Shown piece after piece: positions 57,865-64,000 of a DNA stretch of 64,000 bases. Position 1 is the first letter of the stretch. Each line of letters opens with the position of its first letter. The stretch is from Streptomyces himastatinicus ATCC 53653. Its GTDB lineage: Bacteria > Actinomycetota > Actinomycetes > Streptomycetales > Streptomycetaceae. Position numbers and translations under genes: made by a program. The DNA lies in assembly GCF_000158915.1 (NCBI RefSeq), contig NZ_GG657754.1, forward strand, positions 5,250,146 through 5,314,145, in the 5' to 3' direction. Under the pieces are notes generated by a model. That model was not told the DNA's origin, did no database searches, and worked only from the letters and a program-made list of their open reading frames with translations.

Positions 57865-58521
57865 ATGACCGAGCCGACCGATCTGCTGACCACCCGGACC
57901 TTCTACGACACCATCGCCGACGACTACGCGGAGATGTTCAAGAACCCGCTGGACGACATGCCTCTGGACCGGGCCATGCTCGGCGCCTTCGCCGACCTGG
58001 TGCGGGAGGGCGAGGCGGCCGGGCCGGTCGCCGACCTCGGCTGCGGTCCGGGGCGGGTGACGGCGTATCTGCACGGCCTCGGGCTGGACGTCTTCGGTGT
58101 CGACCTGTCCCCGGGAATGCTCGCGGTGGCCCGGCGGGAGCATCCGGAGCTCCGGTTCGACGAGGGGCAGATGACCGGTCTCGGCCTGCCGGACGGCGCC
58201 CTCGGCGGCATCGTCGCCTACTACTCCCTCATCCACACCCCCGCCGAGCGGCTGCCCGCGGTGCTGGCCGAGTTCCACCGGCTGCTGGCCCCGGGCGGCA
58301 ATCTGCTGGTCGCCTTCCAGGTCGGCGAGGAACCGCTGCGCGTGGCCGAGCCGTTCGGCCATTCCGTGTCGCTCGACTTCCGCAGGCTGTCGCCCGACGA
58401 GATCGCCGCGCTGCTCGAAGGGGCCGGGTTCGCCGTACGGGCCCGGCACGTGCGCGAGCCGGACGGCAGGGAGGTCGTGCCGCAGGCCATTCTCCTGGCC
58501 CGTAAGCCCGTAAGCCCGTAA
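57865..58521 (+). CDS. SAM-dependent methyltransferase (class I) with repeat across its stop codon
   Basis: 218 residues from ATG 57865. It starts MTEPTDLLTTRTFYDTIADD; motif I is PVADLGCGPGRVTAYLHGLG, then VFGVDLSPGMLAVARREHPE and RLLAPGGNLLVAFQVGEE. This is a methyltransf_11/25-type small-molecule methyltransferase of unknown substrate. Its last codons and stop (58519-58521) lie inside four perfect copies of an 8-bp repeat, so slippage could change the C-terminal residues. Confidence 0.9.
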   Translation: MTEPTDLLTTRTFYDTIADDYAEMFKNPLDDMPLDRAMLGAFADLVREGEAAGPVADLGCGPGRVTAYLHGLGLDVFGVDLSPGMLAVARREHPELRFDEGQMTGLGLPDGALGGIVAYYSLIHTPAERLPAVLAEFHRLLAPGGNLLVAFQVGEEPLRVAEPFGHSVSLDFRRLSPDEIAALLEGAGFAVRARHVREPDGREVVPQAILLARKPVSP

Positions 58522-58532
58522 GCCCGTAAGCC
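58501..58532. repeat. (CGTAAGCC)4 tandem repeat
   Basis: Four exact head-to-tail copies of CGTAAGCC followed by a partial fifth (GTAAAG). It covers the end of a methyltransferase gene and the start of the short gap to the thioredoxin gene. Eight is not a multiple of three, so copy-number change shifts the frame, but each shift soon meets a TAA. Confidence 0.85.
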
Positions 58533-58555
58533 GTAAAGGGGCCCGCGGCGGCGGC

Positions 58556-58894
58556 TCAGAGCTGGTCCGCCAGCTCCTGGAGCAGCCGCCGCTTGGGCCG
58601 GGCCCCGACCATCGACCGCACCGGTTCGCCCGCGCGGAACAGCATCAGGGTCGGCATCGACAGCACTCCGTACGCCACCGTCGTCTCCGGGTTCGTGTCC
58701 ACGTCCAGCTGCACCACCTTCAGCCGGTGCCCCTCCTCCCGGGAGATCTCCGCCAGCACCGGCGCCATCATGTGGCAGGGCGCGCACCAGGAGGCGGTGA
58801 ACTCCACGAGCACCGGCAGCCCGGCCGTCAGCACCTCCTCGGCGAAGGTGGCGTCCGTGACCGCGGGCACTTCCCTGGCCTGAGTCCGTGTCAT
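58556..58894 (-). CDS. Thioredoxin
   Basis: 112 residues from ATG 58892-58894 (MTRTQAREVPAVTDATFAEE), nine bases after GAGGGG; an in-frame ATG at 58903 overlaps the MerR stop but has no spacing to that site. Active site WCAPC in VEFTASWCAPCHMMAPVLAE, then GVLSMPTLMLFRAGEPV (cis-Pro). A second, atypical thioredoxin besides trxA at 25878, coupled to a MerR regulator, so probably induced by a specific thiol or electrophile stress (inference). Confidence 0.93.
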   Translation of the reverse strand: MTRTQAREVPAVTDATFAEEVLTAGLPVLVEFTASWCAPCHMMAPVLAEISREEGHRLKVVQLDVDTNPETTVAYGVLSMPTLMLFRAGEPVRSMVGARPKRRLLQELADQL

Positions 58895-58899
58895 TTCGA

Positions 58900-59382
58900 T
58901 CATCCCCTCGGTGTCGTTTCCGCCGCGACGTCGCTCGCGGACGGGTCGTAGGACGGGTCGTACGGCGTCAGCTCGCAGCGCGGCTCCGGCGCCCCGCCGG
59001 GCACCGTCGCCGCCGCCTCCAGCGCCGCCCGGGCCTGCTCCGCCCGGGCGAGCTGCGCTCCGACCTGCCGCCGTACGTCGCTCAGCCGCGCGATGCAGTC
59101 GTCCAGTTCGGCCAGCTTGCGCCGGTAGACCTCCAGCGACGCAGGGCAGGAGTCACCGTCCGGATGGCCGGAGCGCAGGCACTCCACGAACGGCCGGGTC
59201 TCCTCCAGGCCGAAGCCGAAGTCCTGGAGGGTGCGGATCTGCCGGACCAGCCGGAGGTCGTCCTCGTCGTACGCCCGGTACCCGTTGCCGGTCCGCCGCG
59301 CGGGCAGCAGTCCGATCGACTCGTAGTAGCGCAGGGTGCGGGTGGTCGTACCCGCCCGTTCGGCCAGCTCTCCGATCCGCAT
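58900..59382 (-). CDS. MerR-family regulator coupled to thioredoxin
   Basis: 160 residues from ATG 59380-59382. The MerR winged helix starts MRIGELAERAGTTTRTLRYY, ESIGLLPARRTGNGYRAYDE; a dimerisation coiled coil follows. Cysteines at 68 (FVECLRSGH), 79 (GDSCPASLEV), 96 and 136 could sense metals or electrophiles. Its stop overlaps the thioredoxin region by a four-base ATGA, so the two are one transcript. A CCTTG-N10-CAAGG dyad just upstream of the start is a likely MerR operator, with a spacing stretch that activator MerR proteins reshape. Confidence 0.92.
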   Translation of the reverse strand: MRIGELAERAGTTTRTLRYYESIGLLPARRTGNGYRAYDEDDLRLVRQIRTLQDFGFGLEETRPFVECLRSGHPDGDSCPASLEVYRRKLAELDDCIARLSDVRRQVGAQLARAEQARAALEAAATVPGGAPEPRCELTPYDPSYDPSASDVAAETTPRG

Positions 59383-59397
59383 GGCCCCGACCGTAGA

Positions 59398-59417
59398 CCT
59401 TGCCCCTGACGTCAAGG
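59398..59417. promoter_or_regulatory. MerR-type dyad operator
   Basis: CCTTG (59398-59402) and CAAGG (59413-59417) flank a 10-base centre, 15 bases upstream of the merR start and within the gap to the divergent beta-lactamase-like gene. On the minus strand TTGACG lies inside it. Confidence 0.6.
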
Positions 59418-59437
59418 CCAGACCGTAGGGTGCGGGC

Positions 59438-60820
59438 ATGACCGCACCCGAGGAGTCCGCGGAGCTGCTGCCCGACACCCGCCGCGCCCTGCTCCATCGC
59501 ATCGCCGTCGGCCAGTCCGAGGGCCGGACGCCCTCCCTGGTGGGGGCCGTGGTGCGGGAGGGGCAGCTGGTGTGGACGGGGGCGCGGGGTGGTACGGACG
59601 GGCAGACGTCCGGCGCCGACACCCAGTACCGGATCGGTTCGCTGACCAAGACGTTCACCGCGGTGCTGGTGATGCGGCTCCGTGACGAGGGGCTGCTGGA
59701 CCTCGGGGATCCGCTGGCCAAGCATCTGGAGGTGCCCGAGGCGGAGGACGCCACCGTCGCCCAGCTCCTCGCCCACACCTCCGGGCTGGCCGCCGAGGCG
59801 CGCGGTCCGTGGTGGGAGCGCACACCGGGCGCGCTGCGCCCGGACACGGCGGATCTCTTCGGCGAGCGCCCCCTCGTCCACCCCGCCGGACGCCGCCACC
59901 ACTACTCCAACACCGGCTTCGCCCTGCTCGGCGCGCTCGTCGAGCGGCTGCGCGGCGCGCCCTGGGGCGATGTCCTGGCCCGCGAGGTGCTGGAGCCGCT
60001 GGGGATGACGCGTACGTCCCTCGCACCGCGCGCCCCGCACGCCGAGGGCTGGGCCGTCCACCCCTGGGCCGATGTGCTGCTGCCGGAACCCGCCGAGGAC
60101 ACCGGCCGGATGGCCCCCGCGGGACAGCTGTGGTCGACCGCCGCCGACCTGGCCCGCTTCGCCGCCTTCCTGCTGGACGGGGACGAGCGGGTGCTCGGCG
60201 CCGCGACGCTCGCCGAGATGCGCACTCCCGGTGCCCCGCCCGAGGGCCGGGACTGGGACGGCGGCTACGGCCTCGGGGTCCAGCTCGCGCGCCGCGACGG
60301 CAGGTTCCTGCACGGCCATGTCGGCTCCATGCCCGGCTTCCTCGCCGCCCTGTGGGTCAGTGCGGACGACCGGCTGGCCGGGATCGCGCTGGCCAACGCC
60401 ACCTCGGGGGCCTCCATCGCCACCGTCGCCGCCGACCTCGTACGGATCACGGCGGAGCACGAGCCGCGGATCCCCGGCCCCTGGCGGCCGCTGCCCGAGG
60501 CCGATCCGGCGCTGCTGGCGCTGACCGGGCCCTGGTACTGGGGCCCGACGCCCTTCCTGCTGCGGCTGCGCGCCGACCGCGGCCTGGAGCTGTCGCCGGT
60601 CGGCGGAACGGGCCGCGCCTCGCGCTTCCGGGCCGAGCCGGACGGCACCTGGACCGGCCTCGACGGCTATTACGCGGGGGAGACGCTGTGCATCGTCGCG
60701 GGCGAGGACGGCGCGCCCGGCCATCTCGACCTCGGCACCTTCGTGCTGACGCGGGAGCCGTACGCCCCGGCGGACGTGGTGCCCGGGGGCGTCGACCCGG
60801 ACGGATGGCGTCCGCGGTAG
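59438..60820 (+). CDS. Serine beta-lactamase-like hydrolase (class C/esterase family)
   Basis: 460 residues from ATG 59438. The N-terminal ~330 residues are a beta-lactamase/D-Ala-D-Ala-peptidase fold with SLTK (nucleophile Ser in YRIGSLTKTFTAVLVM), YSN in HHYSNTGFALLGALVERL and HVG in FLHGHVGSMPGFLAALWV in place of KTG, as in esterase EstB-like members. No signal peptide is seen, so it is probably cytoplasmic. The last ~110 residues add a small beta domain (LTGPWYWGPTPFLLRL). Role unknown; resistance is not implied. Divergent from the MerR/thioredoxin pair. Confidence 0.93.
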   Translation: MTAPEESAELLPDTRRALLHRIAVGQSEGRTPSLVGAVVREGQLVWTGARGGTDGQTSGADTQYRIGSLTKTFTAVLVMRLRDEGLLDLGDPLAKHLEVPEAEDATVAQLLAHTSGLAAEARGPWWERTPGALRPDTADLFGERPLVHPAGRRHHYSNTGFALLGALVERLRGAPWGDVLAREVLEPLGMTRTSLAPRAPHAEGWAVHPWADVLLPEPAEDTGRMAPAGQLWSTAADLARFAAFLLDGDERVLGAATLAEMRTPGAPPEGRDWDGGYGLGVQLARRDGRFLHGHVGSMPGFLAALWVSADDRLAGIALANATSGASIATVAADLVRITAEHEPRIPGPWRPLPEADPALLALTGPWYWGPTPFLLRLRADRGLELSPVGGTGRASRFRAEPDGTWTGLDGYYAGETLCIVAGEDGAPGHLDLGTFVLTREPYAPADVVPGGVDPDGWRPR

Positions 60821-60838
60821 CCCACGCGGCGCGCCCGG

Positions 60839-61297
60839 TCAGCCGTCGAGCGGCAGCTTGAAGCCGACGTGGCTGGCCTCGAAGCCGAGCCGCTCGTAGA
60901 AGCGGCGCGCGTCGGTGCGGGACGCGTCCGAGGTGAGCTGCACCAGGACACAGCCCTGGCGGCGGGACTCCTCGACCGCCCACTCGATCAGCACGGTGCC
61001 GAGGCCGTTGCCGCGTTCGTCGGCGTGGATCCGTACCCCCTCGATGATCGAGCGCGTGGCGCCGCGCCGGGAGAGCCCGGGCACCACGGTGAGCTGGAGG
61101 GTGCCGACCGTACGCCCGTCCCGGACCGCGACGACCAGGTGCTGGTTCGGGTCCCGCGCCAGCCGCTCGAACGCGGCGCGGTACGGAGCCGGGTCGTCCG
61201 GCGACTCCCGCTGGGCGCCCAGCGGATCGTCGGCGAGCATGGCGACGATCGCGGGTATGTCATCGGCGGTCGCGCGCCGGATCTCGAAGTCGGTCAC
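60839..61297 (-). CDS. GNAT-family N-acetyltransferase
   Basis: 152 residues from GTG 61295-61297 (VTDFEIRRATADDIPAIVAM). GNAT motifs: VGTLQLTVVPGLSRRGATRS, IEGVRIHADERGNGLGTVLI (acetyl-CoA pyrophosphate loop RGNGLG) and RRFYERLGFEASHVGFKL. This resembles the subgroup annotated as aminoglycoside- or amine-type acetyltransferases, but the substrate is unknown. It is translationally coupled (four-base overlap) to the membrane protein upstream. Confidence 0.92.
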   Translation of the reverse strand: MTDFEIRRATADDIPAIVAMLADDPLGAQRESPDDPAPYRAAFERLARDPNQHLVVAVRDGRTVGTLQLTVVPGLSRRGATRSIIEGVRIHADERGNGLGTVLIEWAVEESRRQGCVLVQLTSDASRTDARRFYERLGFEASHVGFKLPLDG

Positions 61298-61830
61298 GCC
61301 CGCGAGCCTACGCGGCGGCCGCCCACGGCCGCTCCACGTCCGCGCAGCCGCCGCCCCCGCGCGGTCAGGCCCCACGGCTTGAGCACCGAGATGGCGGTGA
61401 GGAAGGCATAGACGCTCAGGCTGACCGACGGCGCCAGGATCAGATCGGTGGCGGCGCCGACCGCCCGGCCCGCCGCGACGTCGGCCATCGCCGCGTCGAT
61501 CCGGGCGCGCAGCGCGAAGGCGGTGGCGGCGGTGGTCAGCAGCGTCAGCCAGAACTTCACGTACACCCAGCGGTGCCGGGCCAGGCCCCAGGGCGTGCCG
61601 AGCGACAGCACCACGCCGCTGATCAGGGAGAGCAGGCTGATCGGGATGAGCAGCCAGTCCCCGAGGACGTTCATCGACCGGTACGCGCCTTCGGCGGCCT
61701 CGGCCGACCCGGCCGTGGCCCCGGTGATGCCCAGGGCCAGCACGCCGAGTGTCAGCCCGAGCCAGCCGACGGAGACGACCACATGCACGACGAGGAGGGC
61801 CCGGCGCACGGGCCGTTTCAGCTGTTGCAT
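61294..61830 (-). CDS. Four-helix membrane protein, unknown function
   Basis: 178 residues. Likely membrane segments: ALLVVHVVVSVGWLGLTLGV, WLLIPISLLSLISGVVLSLG, FWLTLLTTAATAFALRARID and SVSLSVYAFLTAISVLKPWG, then a basic tail. The start HVVVSVGWLG resembles DUF2269-type and hypothetical integral membrane proteins common in streptomycetes. The gene's stop overlaps the acetyltransferase start by four bases. I do not recognise its function. Confidence 0.85.
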   Translation of the reverse strand: MQQLKRPVRRALLVVHVVVSVGWLGLTLGVLALGITGATAGSAEAAEGAYRSMNVLGDWLLIPISLLSLISGVVLSLGTPWGLARHRWVYVKFWLTLLTTAATAFALRARIDAAMADVAAGRAVGAATDLILAPSVSLSVYAFLTAISVLKPWGLTARGRRLRGRGAAVGGRRVGSRA

Positions 61831-61955
61831 GCGCCCAACCGTCGCGCGGACCGGCCGCCGCCGCGTCTGACGGCGGGAGTATCCGCGAGTACTCCCGGGG
61901 TCCGCGGGTACTCCCGGGGGCTGGGCGCGCCCGGCTGCCTCTACGCTCGATCCCC

Positions 61956-62588
61956 ATGACCAGACTGCATCTGTTCGATCTCGACGGGACGCTGATCCAT
62001 GGTTCGGCCGCGGCCGTCGAGATATCGCGTCAGCTCGGCGTGGAGCGGGAGATCGATGAGCTGGAACGGGAGTTCGCGGCGGGCGGGCTGTCGACGGCGC
62101 GCTTCGCGGAGCGGGCCTGTGCGCTGTGGGGAGAGCTGACGGAGGCGCAGGTGGCGGCGGCGTTCGAGGGGGCGCCGTGGCTGAGGGGGATTCGGGAGGT
62201 GTGGGCGGATATCAGGGCGCGCGGTGAGCGGTGTGCCGTGATCTCGCTCTCGCCCGGGTTCTTCGTGGAGCGGCTGCTGGAGTGGGGCGCGGACGCGGCG
62301 CACGGGTCGGCGTGGCCGTCGGTGCCGTTCCGGGAACGGCTTGATCCCGCGGGCATCCTGACTCCGGCCGCTAAGGTGCGGATCGCCGATGAACTCTGCG
62401 GGAAGTTCGGGTTGACCAGGGCGGACTGTGTCGCTTATGGGGATTCGATGTCGGATGCCGAGCTGTTCGCGGTGGTGCCCTTCTCGGTCGCGGTGAACGC
62501 GGATCACCATGTGAGCGAAATCGCATCCAGCCGGTATAGCGGTAACGATCTCCGAGAGGCCTATGAATTGGCGGGCAACTGCACGTAA
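61956..62588 (+). CDS. HAD-superfamily phosphatase (SerB-like, subfamily IB)
   Basis: 210 residues from ATG 61956 (MTRLHLFDLDGTLIHGSAAA). HAD motifs: DLDGT (catalytic Asps), a Thr/Ser motif II (AVISLSPGFF), Lys of motif III in LTPAAKVRIADEL, and motif IV AYGDSMSDAELF. The helical cap (ISRQLGVEREIDELEREF) and overall length match phosphoserine-phosphatase-like enzymes, but the substrate may differ. Stands alone, ending about 350 bases before the globin gene. Confidence 0.92.
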   Translation: MTRLHLFDLDGTLIHGSAAAVEISRQLGVEREIDELEREFAAGGLSTARFAERACALWGELTEAQVAAAFEGAPWLRGIREVWADIRARGERCAVISLSPGFFVERLLEWGADAAHGSAWPSVPFRERLDPAGILTPAAKVRIADELCGKFGLTRADCVAYGDSMSDAELFAVVPFSVAVNADHHVSEIASSRYSGNDLREAYELAGNCT

Positions 62589-62939
62589 CTACGGGTAATT
62601 ACGTGTGTTGCCGGGTGTAACGGATGCGTCATCGATGGGGCTTGTGAATTCAACCGGGCCCGGTAGGGTCGGGTCAGTTCCGTCCCGCGAAGTCGTGACG
62701 GGACCACAACCGGGCAACCCGCTCCAACCAGCATATCGGGAACACAGCCCCTGTTACCCGGACTTCGGGCGAAGTTCTCGGGGTGCGGAAGGAGCGTGGC
62801 ATGCTGCCCGGAACTGAGTACGGAGCGGGCCGACAGGACCAAACTCACGTGAACCAGTCGACCAGAGCGGGGAATTGCGGGCACATTCCGTCAGCGGAAG
62901 TGCGAAGACCGACAGAAAGATGTTCGAGGCGAGGCAACC
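62589..62939. other. Upstream region of the globin gene
   Basis: 351 bases without a credible gene. It contains a near-palindrome at 62737-62760 (CGGGAACA ... TGTTACCCG, one-base bulge) that could bind a regulator. No recognisable riboswitch was found. The start of the globin gene has GAGGCGAGGC. Confidence 0.5.
62737..62760. promoter_or_regulatory. Possible operator upstream of the globin gene
   Basis: CGGGAACA and TGTTACCCG face each other across about seven bases; the arms differ by a single extra T. Located about 180 bases upstream of the globin start. Confidence 0.3.
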
Positions 62940-64000
62940 ATGGACGCTCCGACCACCACATCGTCGGCCGGTAACGACGGCGGGGGAAACAGTGGCGACT
63001 GGGGTTGGTTCACCCCGAGCAGGAAACAGCCCGATGACCAGCCCCGTTCTCCCGAATCGGACGGCGCGGCGGACGACCGGTCGGCCGACCGCCCGGTGAA
63101 CCCGATACGCCCGGCCGGTACGGAGGCAGAGCGCCGCCCGGCGCCCCCCGCACCGGCCCCCGCGCCGCCGATACCGCCCGCGTCCGCGGTGCCGCCCGCC
63201 TCCCCCTTCGCCCCCGCGTCCGCTGTGCCTCCGGCGTCCGCGGTGCCGCCGGCGTCCGCCGTGCCGCCCGAGGCCGGGCGCGAGGAGCATCAGCGCCCCG
63301 ACGAGGCACCGACCCCGCAGGGCGCGCGCCCCGCCGCCGAGTCCGTCTTCACCGCTCCCGAGACCGCCTCGCCCGACGCGATCCTGCTGCGCCGCACCAT
63401 GGCCGAGATCGAGCCGGTGAGCGACAAGGTCACCTCGTACTTCTACGCGCTGCTCTTCGTCCAGCACCCCGAGCTGCGGCCGCTCTTCCCGGCCGCCATG
63501 GACGCCCAGCGCGACCGGCTGTTCAAGGCGATCCTCACCGCGGCCCGGCTCATCGACGACCCCGACATCCTCGGCGACTTCCTCTCCCGGCTCGGCCGCG
63601 GGCACCGCAAGTACGGCACCCGGCCCGAGCACTATCCGGCCGTCGGCGAGTGCCTGCTCGCCGCGCTCACCCGGTACGCGACCAACACCTGGAGCGACGA
63701 GGCCGAGGCGGCATGGGTCCGGGCCTACACCGCGATCTCCCAGATCATGATCGACGCGGCGGCCGAGGACGAGCTGCGCGCGCCCGCGTGGTGGCAGGCC
63801 GAGGTGGTCGGGCACGAGCCGCGCACGGCCGACATCGCCGTCGTCACCGTCCGCCCGGACCAGCCGTATCCCTTTCTCGCGGGCCAGTACACCTCGGTGG
63901 AGACCCCCTGGTGGCCGCGGGTGTGGCGGCACTACTCCTTCGCCTCCGCGCCCCGCGCGGACGGGCTGCTGTCCTTCCACGTGAAGGCGGTACCGGCCGG
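62940..64000 (+). CDS. Globin/flavohemoprotein-type oxidoreductase, 3' end outside window
   Basis: 353 codons visible from ATG 62940 (MDAPTTTSSAGNDGGGNSGD), no stop in the window. Residues 1 to about 135 are disordered and Pro/Ala-rich, with a PPASAV repeat. A globin domain follows (SPDAILLRRTMAEIEPVSDK, FYALLFVQHPELRPLFPAAM, RLGRGHRKYGTRPEHYPAVG with the likely haem-proximal His). A ferredoxin-reductase-type FAD domain then begins (EVVGHEPRTADIAVVTVRPD, PFLAGQYTSVETPWWPRVWR HYSFASAP, where RxYS is the FAD site). The organisation is that of nitric-oxide-detoxifying flavohaemoproteins, with an unusual N-terminal extension. The NAD domain should lie beyond the edge. Confidence 0.9.
   Translation, partial: MDAPTTTSSAGNDGGGNSGDWGWFTPSRKQPDDQPRSPESDGAADDRSADRPVNPIRPAGTEAERRPAPPAPAPAPPIPPASAVPPASPFAPASAVPPASAVPPASAVPPEAGREEHQRPDEAPTPQGARPAAESVFTAPETASPDAILLRRTMAEIEPVSDKVTSYFYALLFVQHPELRPLFPAAMDAQRDRLFKAILTAARLIDDPDILGDFLSRLGRGHRKYGTRPEHYPAVGECLLAALTRYATNTWSDEAEAAWVRAYTAISQIMIDAAAEDELRAPAWWQAEVVGHEPRTADIAVVTVRPDQPYPFLAGQYTSVETPWWPRVWRHYSFASAPRADGLLSFHVKAVPA

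Noticed and set aside
58501..58532. CRISPR-like array
   Set aside because: The 8-bp units are directly abutting with no spacers, and no cas genes are nearby.
59438..60820. Beta-lactam resistance gene
   Set aside because: The fold is serine beta-lactamase-like, but HVG replaces KTG, there is no signal peptide, and such esterase-like relatives are common in streptomycetes.
62848..62858. parS-like CTCACGTGAAC near 62.85 kb and CCACGTGAAG near 63.98 kb
   Set aside because: They share only the central CACGTG core and miss several outer bases of the 14-mer.
62589..62939. Riboswitch upstream of the globin gene
   Set aside because: Several G/C-rich stems are possible, but none matches a riboswitch class I can recognise.

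Overview
The window is a high-GC actinobacterial chromosome segment spanning the replication origin, almost certainly from a Streptomyces. The evidence is the gene order gyrA-gyrB-dciA-recF-gnd-dnaN-oriC-dnaA-rpmH-rnpA-yidD-yidC-khpB-rsmG-parA-parB, a cluster of degenerate TTGTCCACA-type DnaA boxes between dnaN and dnaA, many GTTTCACGTGAAAC parS sites, and a DnaA protein with a long disordered domain II.

Layout. 1-5.9 kb: the start of an HTH/receiver signalling protein that runs off the left edge, tRNA-Ala(UGC), an XRE regulator next to a tail-anchored Ser/Thr kinase, a secreted membrane-anchored protein, a 44-residue DLW-39 type peptide and tRNA-Ile(GAU). 6-15.7 kb (all minus): DUF3566 protein, gyrA, gyrB, dciA, recF, gnd, dnaN. 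15.7-18.6 kb: oriC and dnaA. 19-25 kb (plus): the rpmH-rnpA-yidD-yidC-khpB-rsmG cluster, then parAB. 25-37 kb: an acetyltransferase, trxA/trxB, the SigM ECF sigma factor with its zinc anti-sigma factor, a pseudokinase, the lipid II flippase MurJ, a DUF6049 protein, and divergent pcnA. 37-48 kb: an MFS transporter, inositol-phosphate synthase with a PadR regulator, a class A penicillin-binding protein, a GT87-type glycosyltransferase, an alanine-racemase-like protein, a FemX-type aminoacyltransferase and a small membrane protein. 48-53.5 kb: rpsF-ssb-rpsR-rplI, a MATE pump and dnaB. 53.7-64 kb: a less conserved stretch with an oxidoreductase/LysR pair, a deformylase/HTH pair, two methyltransferases, a MerR/thioredoxin pair, a serine beta-lactamase-like hydrolase, an acetyltransferase, a HAD phosphatase and the start of a globin/flavohemoprotein.

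How it works together. The core is initiation (DnaA, DciA, DnaB, DnaN, RecF, SSB, gyrase), segregation (ParA, ParB and at least nine parS or near-parS sites from 22.5 to 49.3 kb), translation and membrane insertion, and envelope building. The block pcnA-DUF6049-murJ-sigM-antisigma-trxB-trxA-(parB-parA-rsmG-khpB-yidC-rnpA-rpmH-dnaA) parallels the known Mycobacterium tuberculosis Rv3907c-Rv3924c order. Here, however, the MurJ-linked pseudokinase is a separate gene.

The most unusual sequence-level signals are two short patches, 16875-17091 in dnaA and 47238-47391 in the femX-like gene. Each contains 10-14 single-base insertions that nearly all duplicate the neighbouring base. Removing them restores perfectly conserved protein. 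They look like unpolished sequence rather than real pseudogenes. Other points of interest are a four-box DnaA cluster upstream of dnaB, two perfect 10-bp palindromes at the start of an HTH gene beside a deformylase, and an 8-bp tandem repeat across a stop codon. No transposon, prophage or CRISPR was found.
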